A stretch of 64,000 nt of DNA from Regnicoccus_A sp014224355 (GCF_050920705.1 NZ_CP154799.1:2232001-2296000), one strand, 5' to 3'; shown: positions 50,684 to 60,320, counted from the first letter of the stretch. Made by a program: numbers and translations. Notes: generated by a model from the sequence alone, not told the origin.

Positions 50684-52528
50684 TCATCGCACCAGCCAGG
50701 ACATCGAGGTGAGCAGCAGCACGATCGCCACCACACCTGTGAGCACGTACGTCTGCATCTGGCCGCTCACCCCCAGCCGCAGTCCCTCGGCACTGGCCAG
50801 CGACAGCCGCCCCAGCCTGTTGACCAGCCCATCCACCACCCTGCGGTCGAACCAGTCGATCGCCATGGCCAGATTGGCCACCAGAGCCACGATCGTGACC
50901 CGGTAGATCCGGTCGGTGTAGAAGTCGAAGGCCAGCAGGTCCTGCACCACCCGCCAATAGGACTGGATCGGCCGCGACCAGGCCTTGTGCAGGGGAATCC
51001 TGCTGCCGATCACCAGCCCCAGCACACTGCTGAGAATCAGCCAACCGAGCACCTGGGGAGAGAAGGAGGCCAGGCCAGGGACCGGATCGATGCGGGCCAT
51101 GATCCAGGGGGTCACCAGCACCAGCACGGTGAGCGCCACCATCGGCACGGCCATCGACCAGTTGGCTTCAGGGGCGCGTCTGGTTTTGGGCTGGGAGGGA
51201 CCCAGGAACACCAGCCTGAACACCCGGGTGAGATTCACCAGGGTGAGACTGTTGGTGATCAGCACGATGGCGGCAAGGGCCGGAGCCGTCCGCCCCAGCG
51301 CCTCCACAGTCAGGGCGAACGCCCAGAAGCAGCCCAGGGGCACCAGAGCCGTGCATCCGGCCCCACCCACCAGGAAGGCCAGGGTGGTGGCGGGCATGCG
51401 GCTGCCCATTCCCCCCAGTTCCGAGAGGTCCTGGCAGTTGGTGGTGGCGATCACGCTGCCCACGCTCATGAACAGCAGCGCCTTGGCCACGGCATGGGCA
51501 AAGAGCAGCAGCAGGGCGATGGCGGGCAGCTGCAGGGCGATGGCCACGAACACCAGGCCCATGTAGGCGCTGGTGGTGTAGGAGAGCGTGCGTTTGATGT
51601 CGGCCTGGGCGATCGCCACCAGCGACCCGCCCACTGCTGTGATCGATCCCAGCGCCACCAGCACCGCCAGGCTCAGGGGCGAGAGCTGCAGGATGGGCAT
51701 CAGCCGCAGCAGCACCAGGGCCCCGCAGGTGACCACGACCGAATTGCGCAGGATCGAGGCGGGGTTGGGGCCCTCCATGGCCTCATCCAGCCAGAGGTGC
51801 ATCGGGAACTGGGCGCATTTACCCAAGGGTCCGGCGATCAGCCCGAGACCGAGCAGATTGCCGGCCAGAGGAGAAAGACCGGCCTGGGGGACCCAGCTGT
51901 AGAGGTCCTCGAACGTCATCACCCCGGCCCAGGCCGACAGCGCAACCACGCCCATCAGCAGCAGCACATCGCCGACCCGCTTGGTGAGGAAGGCATCGCG
52001 GGCAGCGGTGACCACCAGGGGCTGGGCATACCAGAACCCCACCAGCAGGTAAGTGGAGAGCGTGAGCATCTCCAGCAGGAAGTAGGTGAGGAACAGGGAG
52101 CTGGAGAGCACAACACCGGCCATGGCTCCTTCAAAGAAGCCCACCAGCGCGTAGAACCGGGCCAGCGACCACTCCTTGTCCAGATAGCCCAGAGCGAACA
52201 CCTGAGCCAGCAGACTCAGCCCCGTGACGAGCTCCAGGCTGGCCAGGCTGGTGGGAGAGAGTTCGAAGCTCAGCCGCAGCTGCAGATCAGCGGTCTGAAA
52301 CCAGTCGTGGCTGAGGCTGTAACTGCCATCGCGCAGCACGATCACCATCAGCAGGCTGCCGTGCAGAAAGGCCAGCATCGTGACCAGGATGTTGAGGTAC
52401 GCGGCGGGCCTCGGTCCTGTGAGCCGGAACCAGCCGCAGGCCCAGGGCAACGACAGGCCCACCCCGAGGAAGCCATAGATCGGAATCAGCCAGGCCAGCT
52501 GAACGGGCAGGGGGAGAGCCGTGGGCAA
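50684..52528 (-). CDS. ndhF: NDH-1 subunit F, CO2-uptake type
   Basis: The 614-residue membrane protein has the NdhF layout with about 15 helices and the long C-terminal lateral segment (LLAFDFYTDRIYRVTIVALV). Key regions: YFLLEMLTLSTYLLVGFWYA, GKCAQFPMHLWLDEAMEGP and QADIKRTLSYTTSAYMGLVF. It is the distal proton-pumping subunit of the CO2-uptake NDH-1. ndhD follows 25 bases after its stop. Confidence 0.92.
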   Translation of the reverse strand: MPTALPLPVQLAWLIPIYGFLGVGLSLPWACGWFRLTGPRPAAYLNILVTMLAFLHGSLLMVIVLRDGSYSLSHDWFQTADLQLRLSFELSPTSLASLELVTGLSLLAQVFALGYLDKEWSLARFYALVGFFEGAMAGVVLSSSLFLTYFLLEMLTLSTYLLVGFWYAQPLVVTAARDAFLTKRVGDVLLLMGVVALSAWAGVMTFEDLYSWVPQAGLSPLAGNLLGLGLIAGPLGKCAQFPMHLWLDEAMEGPNPASILRNSVVVTCGALVLLRLMPILQLSPLSLAVLVALGSITAVGGSLVAIAQADIKRTLSYTTSAYMGLVFVAIALQLPAIALLLLFAHAVAKALLFMSVGSVIATTNCQDLSELGGMGSRMPATTLAFLVGGAGCTALVPLGCFWAFALTVEALGRTAPALAAIVLITNSLTLVNLTRVFRLVFLGPSQPKTRRAPEANWSMAVPMVALTVLVLVTPWIMARIDPVPGLASFSPQVLGWLILSSVLGLVIGSRIPLHKAWSRPIQSYWRVVQDLLAFDFYTDRIYRVTIVALVANLAMAIDWFDRRVVDGLVNRLGRLSLASAEGLRLGVSGQMQTYVLTGVVAIVLLLTSMSWLVR

Positions 52529-52660
52529 GGAGAACTGAAACGACTGCTGGCCGACAATTCAAGGCCAGGACGCCAGCGGAATCCAGTTGTGGCGCGCTTC
52601 GTCGTGCACCGTCACTGATCCGAAGCCGAAACCCCGCCTCCCAGGCACCGGACAGGAGGC

Positions 52661-53131
52661 TCAGAAGGTGACCCGCTGGGAGGTCCTGGAACGCTCCAGG
52701 CCCGCCAGGTCCCGGACCCAGGCCTCAAGCTCCTCACCATGCTGGGCCTCCTCCTGCCAGAGGTCGTGGAAGAACTGGGCATTGGCCTGATCACCCACCA
52801 GCAGGCAGAAGCGGTTGGCCTCGGCGTAGTGCTGGATCAGTTCGTCCTCCAGCACGATGTTGAGGCGAAGCAGCCCGATCAGATCGCGGGCGGTGCTCAC
52901 CGGCTTCAGCTGGGACGCGGCCGGGGCCACGCCGAGACGCAGCATCTGCTGCACCAGCCGCTCGGCGTGCTGCATCTCCTCGACCGTCTCCTGGCGGAAA
53001 CGGTCGGCGGAGGCGGCATCCCCCCAGAGCGCAAGCAGGGAGGCCTGGGTCATGTACTGCTGAACCGCGGAGAGTTCGAGGCTCAGCGCCCGTCCCAGGT
53101 AGCCCAGCACCCTTGGGTGAACGGTCTCCAT
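52661..53131 (-). CDS. Ferritin-like protein of the carboxysome cluster
   Basis: The 156-residue four-helix protein has ferritin-type ligand patterns: LSLELSAVQQYMTQASLLAL, TVEEMQHAERLVQQML, EDELIQHYAEANRFC and EEAQHGEELEAWV. Bacterioferritin-like genes are a known companion of cso operons; the role in the carboxysome context is not established. About 130 bases without a gene separate it from ndhF. Confidence 0.85.
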   Translation of the reverse strand: METVHPRVLGYLGRALSLELSAVQQYMTQASLLALWGDAASADRFRQETVEEMQHAERLVQQMLRLGVAPAASQLKPVSTARDLIGLLRLNIVLEDELIQHYAEANRFCLLVGDQANAQFFHDLWQEEAQHGEELEAWVRDLAGLERSRTSQRVTF

Positions 53132-53136
53132 GCCGA

Positions 53137-53688
53137 TCAGCTCCTGCGCTCAGCGCCACTGAAGGCGAGCACCGGCTCCAGCTCGCTGTGGGGGCGGGCA
53201 ATGATGTGGGCGGCCACCAGGCCGTCGCCGACGCGCTCACAGGCATCGGCACCGGCGCGCACCGCGGCGTTGACCGCGCCTGTTTCGCCCCGCACCATCA
53301 CGGTCACATAGCCGCCACCCACGAATTCACGCGAGATCATCGTGACTTCAGCGGCCTTGGTCATGGCGTCCGCCGCCTCGATGGCGGGGACGAGGCCACG
53401 GGTTTCGATCATGCCGAGAGCGATGCCGTGCGGGGTCGAAGCCATGGCTTTGGGAGAGGAGGAGGACTTGGAGGGAGGGGTCGAGCCGCCGGAGCTGCCG
53501 GTGGCCTTGGCCGCCGGTGGACCAGCGGATGTGGATGAACCTGAGGCGGTAGGCGGGTCCACGGGGCTGTCGGCAGGGGGAGGGGTGCTTGCTGAAGCGG
53601 GAAGAGCCTTGGCGGCTGCAGCTCGGCTCACACCACTGCTGGCACTGGTGCGCCGGGAGGAGGGTTGGCGGGAGGAGGGTGTGGCCAT
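53137..53688 (-). CDS. csoS1E: Carboxysome shell protein CsoS1E, extended N-terminus
   Basis: The 183-residue product from ATG 53686-53688 has about 85 residues of Ser/Pro/Ala/Thr-rich disordered sequence, then a BMC domain almost the same as CsoS1A (GIALGMIETRGLVPAIEAAD ... VGGGYVTVMVRGETGAVNAA). The BMC part forms hexameric shell tiles; the tail may contact cargo. A frame upstream of 53688 is open but would overlap csoS4B. Confidence 0.85.
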   Translation of the reverse strand: MATPSSRQPSSRRTSASSGVSRAAAAKALPASASTPPPADSPVDPPTASGSSTSAGPPAAKATGSSGGSTPPSKSSSSPKAMASTPHGIALGMIETRGLVPAIEAADAMTKAAEVTMISREFVGGGYVTVMVRGETGAVNAAVRAGADACERVGDGLVAAHIIARPHSELEPVLAFSGAERRS

Positions 53689-53737
53689 GGATCGAGCTGG
53701 GGGGACGACTGCGGAGAAAACGGGCGGGCGAAGGGGA

Positions 53738-53989
53738 TCAACCGTCTGGATCCCAGAGATCAATGATCCCCGCGATGGTCAGGTCGGTCTGGGTCTCGGG
53801 GTTGCCGGAGGCGAAGCGGGCGGCGGAGCCACTGGCGGTGAACACCCAGTTGCCGGGTGAGGCTCCGACCGGGTCGACGGCGACCATCAACTTGCCCTTG
53901 TTGGAGCGCAGGATGCGCAACTGCCAGTGGAGCAGGCCCTCAACACGTTGGCTGCAGACCAGGGAGCCGGTGACTTGCATGATTTCCAT
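53738..53989 (-). CDS. csoS4B: Carboxysome vertex protein CsoS4B
   Basis: The 83-residue BMC-P (EutN/CcmL-like) protein (MEIMQVTGSLVCSQRVEG ... LTIAGIIDLWDPDG) forms pentamers that close the shell corners. Its ATG overlaps the csoS4A stop (TGATG). Confidence 0.92.
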   Translation of the reverse strand: MEIMQVTGSLVCSQRVEGLLHWQLRILRSNKGKLMVAVDPVGASPGNWVFTASGSAARFASGNPETQTDLTIAGIIDLWDPDG

Positions 53990-54273
53990 CAGCCTGCTCC
54001 AGGAGCGGGTGCCGGGTTGGGTTTGCCCGCATCGGGATCCCAGTGGTCGATGATCCCCACGATGGTGAGATCGCTGGGGTAAGACTTGCTGCCGGCGGCT
54101 TCGCGGGCAGCGGAACTGCCCACACAGATCACCCAGTCGCCGGGAATGCACCCCACGGCGTCGACAGCCACCTTCTGGGAACTGCCATCCAGCACCACCT
54201 GAAGGTGCTTGTGCTCGAATTCTGGGATCCGATTGGTGGACACCAGCGGCTTGAGAACCCTGCAGATCAGCAT
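53989..54273 (-). CDS. csoS4A: Carboxysome vertex protein CsoS4A
   Basis: The 94-residue BMC-P protein (MLICRVLKPLVSTNRIPEF ... LTIVGIIDHWDPDAG) is a shell vertex pentamer. It follows csoSCA after one base. The Pro/Ala-rich tail after the core is a little longer than in its paralogue csoS4B. Confidence 0.92.
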   Translation of the reverse strand: MLICRVLKPLVSTNRIPEFEHKHLQVVLDGSSQKVAVDAVGCIPGDWVICVGSSAAREAAGSKSYPSDLTIVGIIDHWDPDAGKPNPAPAPGAG

Positions 54274-54274
54274 C

Positions 54275-55837
54275 TCAATGGCCTCCGCCTGTTTCCAGCC
54301 TGATCGAGGACCCTACCGTTTCGGCGGGGCTGTGCTGATCCCGATCGCGCACGCTGAGCAACGTGTGCAACTGGCCGCTGGCCACGAGCTCGGGGTAGCG
54401 GTTCTGAATGGCTTCATCGGTTCGCCGGCAGTAGAGCACGGCACGATCTCGGGCCCCGGGAACACTGCCGTGGTAATCGAAACGGATCACCACCGGGATA
54501 GGCAGGCCGCGGGACACGTTCAGTCCAGTGAAGATCTTGACGCCCACGTCGAGGTCGGCAGCCCCTTCCTCGACGGTGTCCATGTGGGCGAAGTAGGTGA
54601 GATTGCGGAGATGAATCTCCTTGAAGCCAATGCCGACCCCAATGAAGCGCTCGGCATGGCCCGCGTCGGCGTAGGCCCCGTGGTGGTAAGCACGCACGAA
54701 GTCGATCTGGGAGATGTTGTGCTCGATCAGGCGCGCGATCAACCGGGCCATGCCTGGATCAACCGCCACCCCGCTGCCCTGCTCACCGCTGTCTGAGCGG
54801 GCGGCCAGCACCAGGGCCAGGAGCCTGTCCCTGGCAGCCTCGGGCGAGAGCCCCAGGGTGGCGGCATGCAGATCGAGGGCGTCGAGCCAGTGCTCCAGAT
54901 CGGTGTGACCGCTGACATCGGGAACATGCACCCGGATGGCATCGGTGTCGGTGTCCAGCCCGATCAGCAACAGATCGACGGAGGCCCCACAGCAGAAGCT
55001 GTTCTCCACCGCCTGCCGGAACTCCTGCAGCCGTTGCAGGCCAGCGGCGGCGGCGGCGGCATCGTTGGAGCCATGGGCGGCACAGCCTTCATGGCGGGGA
55101 TCCCGGGAGCTGAAGTGATACACCACCACCTTCAGGTAACGGGTGGGCTCATGGGCGCCGTTGGGGCGAGCCTCCCGGAAGCGCAGATGCTCGGTACGCA
55201 CCCAGCGGTCGACGGTGTTCTCCACATCGAACATGGCCCCGGCATGGGGCCGGCGACGCACCGAACCGAAGGGAATGCGCAGGGCATAGGCGATGGCATG
55301 GGCCAGGCGCCCATCGGCGCAGGGGCTCACATCCAGCAGGTGAAAGCCGCAGGAGAGGAGGAACGCGTTGAAGGCCTCGGAGCTTTCGCTGCCGTCCCGA
55401 CCCTGGAGTGGGTCGTCGCGGAAGAAGGAGGAGCTGACCTCTTCATAGGCCTTGAACAGGCACCAGGCGAACAGGCTGCGCATGTCGAGCTGGGTGACCC
55501 AGGCCGATTCCAGAATCGGTGGCGGAAGCTCGTGGCCAAGCTCCCTGCGGGCATGACGCTGAGCCTGCTCAACGAAATCATCGTCGTGCTGGAGGGCCGA
55601 AAGCCGCTTGAGCACAGGCACGATCCGATCAAAGCAACCCTTCACCTGGCTGTCGTAGGCCTCGAGGCGAGCGTTGGCGGCCCCATCGGTGAGCGGGTGA
55701 CGCTCAACCGCGTTGGCGGCATGGCTTCGCCCGCCCGGGATTGAACCGGAGAGCCTGAAGCTGGAGGGGGGACGGCGTGCTGGTGCAGTGGGAGCCAGGG
55801 GCCTCTCGGCGGAGCCGTAGCGGCGGGGGCGGGGCAA
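54275..55837 (-). CDS. csoSCA: Carboxysomal carbonic anhydrase CsoSCA
   Basis: The 520-residue protein is the shell-associated beta-type carbonic anhydrase. Zinc ligands appear as Cys173 (DVSPCADGR), His241 (VVVYHFSSRDP) and Cys252 (HEGCAAHG), and the Asp175-Arg177 pair completes the active site, numbering nearly as in the Halothiobacillus enzyme. The basic N-terminal 60 residues probably bind RuBisCO or shell. It dehydrates bicarbonate to CO2 inside the carboxysome. The exact start within the N-terminal extension is uncertain. Confidence 0.93.
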   Translation of the reverse strand: MPRPRRYGSAERPLAPTAPARRPPSSFRLSGSIPGGRSHAANAVERHPLTDGAANARLEAYDSQVKGCFDRIVPVLKRLSALQHDDDFVEQAQRHARRELGHELPPPILESAWVTQLDMRSLFAWCLFKAYEEVSSSFFRDDPLQGRDGSESSEAFNAFLLSCGFHLLDVSPCADGRLAHAIAYALRIPFGSVRRRPHAGAMFDVENTVDRWVRTEHLRFREARPNGAHEPTRYLKVVVYHFSSRDPRHEGCAAHGSNDAAAAAAGLQRLQEFRQAVENSFCCGASVDLLLIGLDTDTDAIRVHVPDVSGHTDLEHWLDALDLHAATLGLSPEAARDRLLALVLAARSDSGEQGSGVAVDPGMARLIARLIEHNISQIDFVRAYHHGAYADAGHAERFIGVGIGFKEIHLRNLTYFAHMDTVEEGAADLDVGVKIFTGLNVSRGLPIPVVIRFDYHGSVPGARDRAVLYCRRTDEAIQNRYPELVASGQLHTLLSVRDRDQHSPAETVGSSIRLETGGGH

Positions 55838-55875
55838 GGTTCAGTGCTGCGACAGGGTGGGACGGGGGAGGGGAA

Positions 55876-58314
55876 TCAGCCGCGGGCACCGCCGGAAACG
55901 GTGATCAGCGAACCCTTGTCGGTGTTGCCGCTGGAGCCCGTGACGCGACTGACCGGTTGCATCACCTCGTCATTGCGCTTGAGGGGGATGTTGGACATCG
56001 CCGACATCGGCCCCGTGCGGGTGGGGTTGCGCCGACGGGCCGAGGCCCCCTCGGTGCCGGTGACCCTCTTGCCCCGATCCCAGTCGTCACCGGTGATGTT
56101 CAGGCCGGCGGAGATGCCTTCACCGGTGACGCGGCTGGTGGGCCTGACGTCTTCATCAACGCTGACGGGGGCACTGGAAGCCGGCGCATCCACCGGGGGG
56201 CGGGAGGGCAGAACGGAGGTCTGACGCCGTACAGGGGTGAGCGGCTGGGGGCCGCGGTTGTCGAAGCGAGCCTGCTCGGTGCCGGTGACCTTGCCACCGG
56301 CCAGATCAAAAGGGCCGGTGATTCTGGCGCTGGTTTCGTAGCGGGTGCCGGTGACGGCGGAGCTGCGCTCCCGTTGCTGATGGGCGGCGCGGGCCGGTGA
56401 TTGCACGCTGAACTCCTGCCAGGGCTGGGCTTCCAGCGGCTGGGGGAAATCAGCTTCATGGCCCTGCGCGGCGCTGCAGGCTTCGTTGTACTGATCGACG
56501 CCCACGTAGGGGGTGCCGGAGATCGGTTCACAGGCGCCCCTGGAGGCACCGGTCATCACCCCGCCGATGCCGGGTTGCAGGCCACTGAGGCGAGGACCGG
56601 GGGTGCCGGTGCGGGCCGGGGTCCGCTGGCGGATGGAGCGCACCGAGCCGGCATCGCACCAGGCGCTGGCCTGCTCCAGACCTGCGTAGGGGGTGCCCGT
56701 GACGGCCTTGCAGGTGCCGGGCTCATCACCGGTGACCCTGGAGGAGCGACCGGTGTTGGTACCGGAGACGATCAGCTGCTTGTTGGTGAGGCTGAAGCCC
56801 ACCTTGGCCGCCTCGGGTTCCGGGCGGCCGCCGCAGAAATTCTGGTACTGCTGGCTGCCGATGTATTCGTCACCGGTGACGCGGCGGCAGGAGCCGGGCT
56901 CGTCACCGGTGACCCTGTCGCTGCGACCCACAAGCGTCCCGGTGATCCCCGTGCCACGCAGGGTCTGAACGCTGGCCACCTTGGCCGGTGCCTCGCCGGG
57001 GGTCGTGATCGAGTCGGAGCCCACGTACTGGGTGCCGGTGGGCTGAATGCCGGCGCCGTGCTCATCGCCGGTGACCCGCTCGGAGCGGCCCACCATCACC
57101 CCCGAAACGGGGCGCCCGGCAACGGTCTGGCTGAGGCCGACCTTGCGGGGACTCACGGAGGTGGTGCCGCAGAAGGCTTCCGCCTGGTTGGCCGCGATGT
57201 ATTCCGTGCCGGTGATGCTCTTGCAGGTCCCGGGCTCATCCCCGGTGACCTTGTCTGAGCGACCCACTTCGTTGCCGGTGACCCGGTTGCCATGGCTGGT
57301 GGCCGTGACGCGGACCTTGGCGGGTTGAAGCGGTTCGGGCTCGCTCTGGCAGAAGCTGCGGAAGATTTCCGCACCCATGTAGTCGGTGCCCGTGACCGGG
57401 CGGCAGGTGCTGGCCTCGTTGCCGGTGGTCTTCTCGGAGCGGTTGGCCTGGGTGCCGGTCACCACCTGGCCACGCATGGTTTCACTGGCTCCCACTTTCC
57501 AGCTGGCATCCTGGGCCCCGTCCACCTTGTCGGCCCTGCGACGTGGTCCCGTGGGGCGGGTGACTCCGGTGCCCCGGCAGACAGCACCTGCTCCGTTCTT
57601 GCTCTTGAGATCGCGAATGCGGTGGGCCAGTTCCCGGCTGCTGATGTCGGGGTTCGACTGGCGCACCACCGCTGCGGTGCCACTGGAGCTGTTGGTGGAG
57701 GCGGATTTGCCGCGCTTGGAGAGCGCTTCCCGGCGGGCCATGACGATGGCGCGGCTGGGGTTGAACTGGGCGGAGCGCTTGCTCGTGGGCCGGCTGCCGT
57801 TGCTGCGGCGATCACCGCCGGAACTTGCAGGAGCGCTGCCCAGGGACAGAGTGGGAAGGCTGGAGGTGCCAGCGCTGGGTTCAGGAGTCACTGCCGGCCT
57901 GGCTGTGGTTGCACCGGGGCGGGAGCTCCCATCACGGCTGCGGTCCTTGCTGGTGTCGGCGCGCTTGCCACGCTTGCTGAGAGCTTCGCGCCGGGCCAGC
58001 ACCAGCTCCCGGCTGGGGTTGCTGATCGCCGAGCGGCTGATGGTGCGCGAAGGGATCGAGGATTCCCCGGCGCTGGGGCCGAACAGGGACTGGGAGCGGG
58101 CCGAGGCGCGGGAAGACTTGGGCTCGCGGGCAGAGCTGATGGGCTCAGCTTCGCGGCTGACGGGCATCACCGGCGTGGAGCGGCTGGGTCGCGCTTCGGC
58201 CGCGCTGCGGGTGCGGTTGGCACTGTTGGCATACCTCTTCTCCGCCGTTTTACCGGCCGTGGAGAGCGCCATTCGGCGCGCAAGGGCCGCTTCGCGACTG
58301 GATTGAGATGCCAT
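55876..58314 (-). CDS. csoS2: Carboxysome assembly scaffold CsoS2
   Basis: From ATG 58312-58314 the product has 812 residues. The N-terminal region has four RuBisCO-binding repeats (residues about 6-22, 101-117, 187-203, 226-241; pattern SRELVLARREALSKRGK). The middle has six shell-binding repeats with VTGDEPGTC and TGT-Y-G patterns (about 272-600). The C-terminal region ends KGSLITVSGGARG, the conserved shell-anchoring tail. It links RuBisCO to the shell during assembly. I did not search for the slippery site used in some species to make a short form. Confidence 0.93.
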   Translation of the reverse strand: MASQSSREAALARRMALSTAGKTAEKRYANSANRTRSAAEARPSRSTPVMPVSREAEPISSAREPKSSRASARSQSLFGPSAGESSIPSRTISRSAISNPSRELVLARREALSKRGKRADTSKDRSRDGSSRPGATTARPAVTPEPSAGTSSLPTLSLGSAPASSGGDRRSNGSRPTSKRSAQFNPSRAIVMARREALSKRGKSASTNSSSGTAAVVRQSNPDISSRELAHRIRDLKSKNGAGAVCRGTGVTRPTGPRRRADKVDGAQDASWKVGASETMRGQVVTGTQANRSEKTTGNEASTCRPVTGTDYMGAEIFRSFCQSEPEPLQPAKVRVTATSHGNRVTGNEVGRSDKVTGDEPGTCKSITGTEYIAANQAEAFCGTTSVSPRKVGLSQTVAGRPVSGVMVGRSERVTGDEHGAGIQPTGTQYVGSDSITTPGEAPAKVASVQTLRGTGITGTLVGRSDRVTGDEPGSCRRVTGDEYIGSQQYQNFCGGRPEPEAAKVGFSLTNKQLIVSGTNTGRSSRVTGDEPGTCKAVTGTPYAGLEQASAWCDAGSVRSIRQRTPARTGTPGPRLSGLQPGIGGVMTGASRGACEPISGTPYVGVDQYNEACSAAQGHEADFPQPLEAQPWQEFSVQSPARAAHQQRERSSAVTGTRYETSARITGPFDLAGGKVTGTEQARFDNRGPQPLTPVRRQTSVLPSRPPVDAPASSAPVSVDEDVRPTSRVTGEGISAGLNITGDDWDRGKRVTGTEGASARRRNPTRTGPMSAMSNIPLKRNDEVMQPVSRVTGSSGNTDKGSLITVSGGARG

Positions 58315-58420
58315 GTCCGCCCTGTGAAGAAACAACCTTGAAGGAAACGGCTGGAGCGAGAAGAGAAACAACAGGCCCAGAGGCTTGCTGTTGTCACCCT
58401 CCGTTCACGAGCCGGCGAAG

Positions 58421-58466
58421 GAAAGAAAAAGGTAGACAGCAGGGTCAGGTCCAACCTGGCCCTGCT
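58421..58466 (-). terminator. Terminator-like hairpin between cbbS and csoS2
   Basis: AGCAGGGTCAGGT (58438-58450) and ACCTGGCCCTGCT (58454-58466) pair with one mismatch or wobble; on the minus strand the stem is followed by GTCTA and CCTTTTTC. It lies eight bases after the cbbS stop and could end part of the transcripts, raising RuBisCO over CsoS2 and shell proteins. Confidence 0.75.
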
Positions 58467-58473
58467 GCGCAGA

Positions 58474-58815
58474 TCAGCGTGCTTCGAAGACCACGAAGCA
58501 GGAACCCTGGCTCTGGGTGTAGGCGTCGTAGCCGACCAGACGCACGTGGTGGTCGGGGTAGGCGCGGTGGCAGGCCTCGAGTTCACTGACGATCACGCCC
58601 AGATCCTTCTCACCGAAGAACGGAAGTTTCCAGTACGACCAGTAGGTCGCCATCGAACGGCTGGGGTGGACGTGTTCCACCAGGGGGCTCCACCCCTGGG
58701 CAATGATGTAGGCGATCTGATCATAGATCTCGTCCTGAGACATCGGCGGGAGGAAGCCGAAGGTCTCCAGGGTGGCGACTGTTTGGTAGTCACCCACGGT
58801 GCTCTTGAAGGGCAT
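58474..58815 (-). CDS. cbbS: RuBisCO small subunit, form IA
   Basis: The 113-residue small subunit (MPFKSTVGDYQTVATLETFG ... YWKLPFFGEKDLGVIVSELE ... YDAYTQSQGSCFVVFEAR) has the short beta-hairpin form of alpha-carboxysomal enzymes. It pairs with CbbL in the L8S8 enzyme and follows it in the operon. Confidence 0.96.
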   Translation of the reverse strand: MPFKSTVGDYQTVATLETFGFLPPMSQDEIYDQIAYIIAQGWSPLVEHVHPSRSMATYWSYWKLPFFGEKDLGVIVSELEACHRAYPDHHVRLVGYDAYTQSQGSCFVVFEAR

Positions 58816-58866
58816 GGGGATCCTTGAGTGGAATCAGGTGAATGGAAGCAAACCGGATGTGACCGC

Positions 58867-58889
58867 GGGGAGGAAATGTCTCCCTCCCC
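58867..58889. other. Hairpin between cbbL and cbbS
   Basis: GGGGAGG (58867-58873) and CCTCCCC (58883-58889) form a 7-bp GC-rich stem in the cbbL-cbbS spacer. It could mark an mRNA processing or stabilising site; there is no T-run. Confidence 0.5.
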
Positions 58890-58907
58890 GGCGGCCATCA
58901 GGCCCGA

Positions 58908-60320
58908 TCAGTTGACGTCGAGTTTGTCGACGGTGTCGAACTCGAACTTGATCTCCTTCCAGGTCTCGAGCGCGATGGCGAGCTCTGGGCTGTGCTTGGC
59001 AGCTTCCAGCAGGATGTCGCGGCTCTCCTTCTCGATCTCACGACCGGCGTTGCGGGCCTTGACGCAGGCTTCGAGGGCCACGCGGTTGGCAGCGGCACCA
59101 GCGGCAGAGCCCCAGGGGTGACCGTGGGTGCCACCACCGAACTGGAGAACGGAATCGTCACCGAAGATCGCCACAAGCGCGGGCATGTGCCACACGTGGA
59201 TACCGCCGGAAGCCACAGCGAAGACGCCGGGCATCGAACCCCAGTCCTGGTCGAAGAAATTGCCGCGGCTGCGATCTTCGGGAACGAAGGATTCACGCAG
59301 CTGATCAATGAAGCCGAGGGTGGTCTGACGATCACCTTCGAGCTTGCCCACCACTGTGCCGGTGTGCAGCTGGTCGCCCCCGGAGAGGCGGAGGCACTTG
59401 GCGAGCACCCGGAAGTGGATGCCGTGCTTGGGGTGACGGTCGATCACCGCGTGCATGGCACGGTGAATGTGCAGAAGCATGCCGTTCTTGCGGCACCACT
59501 TCGACAGACCGGTGTTGGCTGTGAAGCCCCCGGTGATGTAGTCGTGCATGATGATCGGCTGACCGAGTTCCTTGGCGAACTCAGCCCGCTCGTACATCTC
59601 CTCAGGCGTGGAGGCGGTGCAGTTGAGGTAGTGCCCCTTCTTCTCGCCCGTTTCTTCCTGGGCCGATTGCACAGCTTCGGCGACGAACTCGAAGCGATTC
59701 TGCCAGCGCTGGAACGGCTGGGAGTTGATGTTCTCGTCGTCCTTGGTGAAGTCGAGACCGCCACGCAGACATTCGTAGACCACCCGGCCGTAGTTCTTGC
59801 CCGAGAGGCCGAGCTTCGGCTTGATCGTGCAGCCCAGCAGCGGACGGCCGTACTTGTTCATCCGGTCACGCTCGACGCAGATGCCGTTCGGCGGGCCGGG
59901 GCAGGTCTTGATGAAGGCCATCGGGAAGCGGATGTCTTCCAGACGGAGGTGACGCAGGGCCTTGAAACCGAACACGTTGCCCACCAGGGAGGTGAGCACG
60001 TTGGTGATCGAACCTTCCTCGAACAGATCAAGGGGGTAGGCGATGAAGGCGTAGAACGACTCCTTGTCACCGGGGACGTCTTCGATCCGGTAGCAGCGGC
60101 CTTTGTAGAAATCGAGGTCGGTGAGGAGCTCGGACCACACGGTGGACCAGGTGCCGGTGGACGATTCGGCAGCCACGGCAGCGGCCACTTCTTCCTTGGG
60201 GACGCCTTCCTGGCCTGTGACCTTGAAGCAGGCCAGCAGGTCGGTGTCCAGGGGGACGTAATCGGGAGTCCAGTACGTGTCTCTGTACTCCTTGACCCCA
60301 GCGTCGTACTTCTTGCTCAT
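58908..60320 (-). CDS. cbbL: RuBisCO large subunit, form IA
   Basis: The 470-residue large subunit carries GGLDFTKDDENINSQPF with the carbamylated Lys and metal-binding Asp/Glu, TIKPKLGLSGKNYGR, LHIHRAMHAVIDR and the loop 6 segment HTGTVVGKLEGD. It fixes CO2 onto ribulose bisphosphate inside the carboxysome. A good ribosome binding site (AAGGAG) precedes ATG 60318-60320. Confidence 0.97.
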   Translation of the reverse strand: MSKKYDAGVKEYRDTYWTPDYVPLDTDLLACFKVTGQEGVPKEEVAAAVAAESSTGTWSTVWSELLTDLDFYKGRCYRIEDVPGDKESFYAFIAYPLDLFEEGSITNVLTSLVGNVFGFKALRHLRLEDIRFPMAFIKTCPGPPNGICVERDRMNKYGRPLLGCTIKPKLGLSGKNYGRVVYECLRGGLDFTKDDENINSQPFQRWQNRFEFVAEAVQSAQEETGEKKGHYLNCTASTPEEMYERAEFAKELGQPIIMHDYITGGFTANTGLSKWCRKNGMLLHIHRAMHAVIDRHPKHGIHFRVLAKCLRLSGGDQLHTGTVVGKLEGDRQTTLGFIDQLRESFVPEDRSRGNFFDQDWGSMPGVFAVASGGIHVWHMPALVAIFGDDSVLQFGGGTHGHPWGSAAGAAANRVALEACVKARNAGREIEKESRDILLEAAKHSPELAIALETWKEIKFEFDTVDKLDVN

